Shown here: positions 49,580 through 51,933 of the stretch, piece by piece
Layout: each line of letters opens with the position of its first letter
How positions within the stretch are numbered: position 1 is the stretch's first letter
Assembly: GCA_964450645.1 (NCBI GenBank)
Contig: CAYVEB010000013.1
Span: 1 to 51,933 of the forward strand
DNA: 51,933 nucleotides
Direction: 5' to 3'
Origin: JAKSPM01 sp964450645
GTDB taxonomy: Bacteria > Bacillota > Clostridia > Oscillospirales > Oscillospiraceae
The notes under the pieces: model-generated
The model's input: the letters and a program-made list of their open reading frames with translations, nothing else
Database searches by the model: none
Told to the model about the DNA's origin: nothing
Made by a program: the position numbers and the translations under genes

Positions 49580-51091
49580 CTACGCCGCCGGGGATTCCAT
49601 CACACCCACAAACAGCGGCAGGCCGCTGGGCGCTGTGATGGCAAATACAAAAGGCCGGTCGACCAAAAAATTGATTTCATCGCCGCTCGGTTCCGCGTCC
49701 GTCATCGTCATCATAGACGATACCGCGGCAGCCTCCGCCCCCTCCTCATCGGCTACTACCCGCACCTTCTGTTCGATTTGAGAGACAAATAGTCCTTCTT
49801 CTTGGGTCAGAGAGGAAAAATCCGCGTCGTCAAACAGGGCATTGACGCCCAACTGGCGCAGGCAATCCGTCATCGTCTCGGTTTTCAAATCATAAGATAC
49901 GTCAAATTTGGGCATGGCCAAATGAATGAGAGCATTCTTTTGGCTGGAATAAGAATTGCTGTCCCGCAAAAGCTCCAGCACCTGCGCCTCCTCCAGCAGC
50001 GCGTCCGCGCTCACGCCCTCGTCCGGCAGGAAAATCCACATCTTGTATCCTGCCTCCATCTCCTTGCAAACCGCGCCGAACTGGCCGCCCCAGTAATACT
50101 GCTCCTGCATATCCTGGTGCATAAAGTCGCACTCGAACTCACCGTCCAAAGTGTGGAAGGTCTCAGGATAGGTTTGCTCGGCAGAAAATTTGTCAGCCCA
50201 CGGCGCCTTAAAATAGAGCGTGGACACCATCGCCAGCCGCGCTTGATCCGGAAAACTGATATCCTCCGTCTGCAAAAATCCCTTTGTCTGCTCCCGGAGC
50301 CACTGATGCAGCAGCGCGTTCATCCCCGGCGAGTCCAAGTCGCCCTGGAAAGGAAAAGCATAATAGGAATCCGCCAGATGATCCACCGTCTCCTGGTTCA
50401 CGGGCAGCCCCTCATCCAGCCACACAGAATCGCTCATTTGCAGCGACACGAAACCATCGTCACTGTAATGGCTGCTCCACAGCCGTTCCGTCCGCGTCCG
50501 CAAAGTTTGTATATCCGCCGCGCCCAGAACCTGTAAAATCTCGTCGCGGGTCTGTCCGCCGGCCGTCTCCGCCACCATGGCCAGCAGCATATACATGCTC
50601 ATGGGCGAATAAAGCCGATTCCCCTCCCCCTGTAAAAAGACGGAGAAGTTTTCCATCAGAAAGGGCGAGAGCGCCGCGGCCTCCTCCCCGCTCAAGCTCG
50701 GACGGCTTTGATAGTCCTCTATCCATTCCTCTGCTTTTTTTAGATAGGCGTCCATGGCCGCCTCATAATTTGCATCATCGTTTGGTGAAATTCCGTCCAG
50801 ATAATCCTCCATATTGGGCATCTGCATCTGCTCGGGATATTCCGGCCGCCTTAAAAGCGCCGCCGACAAATCGCCCGCGCCAGGATTGTCGGTCTGGTTT
50901 TTCCCGACATCGGAATCCCCATGCTCCGGCCAGACCAGCTTGAGCGCGCCTGCCAACACCGCCGCCGCAAGCACCGCCGCAACTGGCTTCACCCACACCC
51001 GGCGCCGCCGGTGCGGTCGGTAGTCCGCCGCCTCTTGTACCACACGGTCGTCCTGATCAGTGATGGCTTGGTAGATATCCTCGCGATCCAT
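49580..51091 (-). CDS. Membrane-anchored serpin, coupled to an ECF sigma factor
   Basis: A 503-residue protein. Residues 1-31 are cytoplasmic and charged (MDREDIYQAITDQDDRVVQE, then RPHRRRRVW), residues 33-53 are a membrane helix, residues 54-120 a linker, and residues 125-503 a full serpin domain with FSVFLQGEGNRLYSPMSMYM, STLYFKAPWADKFSAEQT, the hinge EEGAEAAAVSS and the signature FLVDRPFVFAITAPSGLPLF. The hinge has the small-residue pattern of inhibitory serpins. Its ATG overlaps the sigma stop codon (TAATG), so the two are translationally coupled. The N-terminal part has the look of an anti-sigma factor, but I see no zinc motif. Serine or cysteine proteases would be the targets. Confidence 0.88.
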   Translation of the reverse strand: MDREDIYQAITDQDDRVVQEAADYRPHRRRRVWVKPVAAVLAAAVLAGALKLVWPEHGDSDVGKNQTDNPGAGDLSAALLRRPEYPEQMQMPNMEDYLDGISPNDDANYEAAMDAYLKKAEEWIEDYQSRPSLSGEEAAALSPFLMENFSVFLQGEGNRLYSPMSMYMLLAMVAETAGGQTRDEILQVLGAADIQTLRTRTERLWSSHYSDDGFVSLQMSDSVWLDEGLPVNQETVDHLADSYYAFPFQGDLDSPGMNALLHQWLREQTKGFLQTEDISFPDQARLAMVSTLYFKAPWADKFSAEQTYPETFHTLDGEFECDFMHQDMQEQYYWGGQFGAVCKEMEAGYKMWIFLPDEGVSADALLEEAQVLELLRDSNSYSSQKNALIHLAMPKFDVSYDLKTETMTDCLRQLGVNALFDDADFSSLTQEEGLFVSQIEQKVRVVADEEGAEAAAVSSMMTMTDAEPSGDEINFLVDRPFVFAITAPSGLPLFVGVMESPAA

Positions 51092-51645
51092 TACAACAGT
51101 TCCTCCATTTCCAACGTTTTTTGCAAATTTTTCCGCAGGCGCAGCATACGCTGCGCCATTTGGTTCGACGTACAGCGCCACTCCTTCGCCAAATTCCGTA
51201 CCCCATCGCCGTACCAATACCGGCGCATAAAGACAACCCGGTCGTCCTGATCCAGCCCGTCCAGCCACCGGCCGATTTCCCGCGTCAGCTGCTTTTGTTC
51301 CAGGATTTGTTCCACGCCGCCCCGCGCCGGAACGCAATCGTCCAGCTCCGACAGCATTACTTCCAGGCCGTCATAGCGCTTTTGGGCGCGACATTTGCGA
51401 AACCGGCTGATTGAAAGATTGCGGACAATGCGGCCTAGGAATGCTGGAAACGACCGCGGCTGCTGCGGCGGCACCTGGTTCCACGTAGCCAAATATGTAT
51501 CGTTGACACACTCCTCGGCATCCTCCCGCAGGCTCAAAAGATTGCGCGCGATGCGGTGGCAAAATGCGCCGTATTTCTGGTCTGTCTCCACAATGGCCTG
51601 CTCGTCCCGCGCCATATATAGGGCGATAATCTGCTGATCTTCCAT
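51091..51645 (-). CDS. ECF-type RNA polymerase sigma factor
   Basis: A 184-residue sigma-70-family factor with only regions 2 and 4. Region 2 includes CHRIARNLLSLREDAEECVN and NDTYLATWNQVPPQQPRSFP near residues 28-66, followed by FLGRIVRNLSISRFRK, and region 4 includes DDRVVFMRRYWYGDGVRNLA and EWRCTSNQMAQRMLRLRKNL near residues 133-173. GAGGAGGATAG precedes the ATG. It is followed by a membrane serpin whose start overlaps its stop, the place where an anti-sigma gene normally sits. ECF factors usually respond to envelope or extracellular signals. Confidence 0.92.
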   Translation of the reverse strand: MEDQQIIALYMARDEQAIVETDQKYGAFCHRIARNLLSLREDAEECVNDTYLATWNQVPPQQPRSFPAFLGRIVRNLSISRFRKCRAQKRYDGLEVMLSELDDCVPARGGVEQILEQKQLTREIGRWLDGLDQDDRVVFMRRYWYGDGVRNLAKEWRCTSNQMAQRMLRLRKNLQKTLEMEELL

Positions 51646-51746
51646 CGGGCTATCCTCCTCTCCATGCGCCTTTACTTCTATTGTCGCAAAACAGTTAAAA
51701 ATATTGGGACTTATCTAAATAAAAAAACACGCCACCGGTAATAAAG

Positions 51747-51933
51747 TGACCCCAAAAAGTTAGACAAAATTGTATAAAGAACTTGTGCAAACTGAATATT
51801 AGGCAGCTACAATGGCTTGAGATCTGTGTTGAGCAGGTGTCAAGCCATTTCGTTTTAGCTTAATTCTGCGATTGTTAGGGCAATACCGCAAAAGGTAGCT
51901 GATTGAGGATTAAGCAGAAATATGATAAAATAT
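51747..51933 (-). mobile_element. End of an IS3-family insertion sequence (cut by window edge)
   Basis: The word TGACCCCAAAAAGTTAGACA (51747-51766) resembles the terminal inverted repeat of IS150-group elements. Reading leftward from the edge, a frame ends NNRRIKLKRNGLTPAQHRSQ and AIVAA with stop at 51801-51799, which is the usual C-terminus of the OrfB/InsK transposase. An in-frame stop about 25 codons before suggests a frameshift or decay, or that the coding frame changes near 51900. Assembly breaks often fall at such repeats, which may explain the window end. Confidence 0.75.
51799..51933 (-). pseudogene. IS3-type transposase C-terminal fragment
   Basis: About 40 residues are visible, with the family-typical ending RRIKLKRNGLTPAQHRSQ. 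The DDE catalytic residues are outside the window. A stop codon occurs in the same frame upstream (near 51909), so the gene may be broken, though only a short piece can be judged. Confidence 0.6.

Noticed and set aside
1..51933. rRNA, tRNA and CRISPR arrays
   Set aside because: I looked for cloverleaf-like segments, conserved rRNA words and regularly spaced repeats and found none that I could support.

Overview
The window looks like a scaffold from a GC-rich, spore-forming member of the Clostridia, probably an Oscillospiraceae or Ruminococcaceae relative from a gut or anaerobic metagenome. The evidence is sequence-based: Bacillota hallmarks (a T-box leader before thrS, a Bacillus-type LexA box, DegV, VanW, DUF4317, the YfmF/YfmH pair), spore-type genes (a CotJC-like manganese catalase, a SpoIID-like/peptidoglycan-binding cluster) and S-layer-homology domains. 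Two 10-N scaffold gaps (34977-34986 and 48712-48721) show it is an assembled scaffold. I see no rRNA, tRNA or CRISPR array.

Layout. 1-1830 is an AT-richer foreign segment with an AlwI-like restriction enzyme, a Dam methylase and two phage head genes. It butts abruptly against a transglutaminase gene that has lost its 5' end. 3931-8078 is a + strand operon: yfmF, yfmH, lgt and a small helical protein. 8196-9699 is tpiA-deoC on the - strand. 9969-11178 is a compact holin/endolysin cassette between housekeeping genes. 11229-15164 (-) holds trmB, a decayed gtrA, degV, a CotJC-like catalase and DUF4317. 15257-16666 holds two broken genes, an XRE regulator and an LRR/SLH surface protein, both carrying short tandem duplications. 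16990-17667 is trmO.

17904-27473 is a cell-surface, nucleotide and repair run: an O-antigen-ligase-like membrane protein with three SLH repeats inserted in its outer loop, a family 2 glycosyltransferase, a GlmU-like protein with a degenerate first domain, prs, pth and mfd. 27726-33950 is envelope: VanW, then an acylation cluster (SGNH lipoprotein, DUF4358, MBOAT, DHHW). 34102-36593 is DUF2207 plus yfbR. 36745-37041 is an XRE regulator with its own promoter and operator-like palindrome. 37196-40033 (-) is a NUDIX-GNAT fusion and an SOS-controlled small gene plus Y-family polymerase operon. 40322-41207 is a decayed lipoprotein gene. 41531-47293 has an AlkD-like glycosylase, pepT, a metallophosphoesterase and a spore/peptidoglycan cluster with a start-codon-masking hairpin. 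49206-47440 is thrS behind a T-box. 51645-49580 is an ECF sigma factor translationally coupled to a membrane-anchored serpin. The window ends in an IS3-type end.

The most unusual items are the SLH-in-ligase architecture, the sigma/serpin pair, the isolated lysis cassette, the clustered slippage-type tandem duplications, and the hairpin that buries the start codon at 46800.
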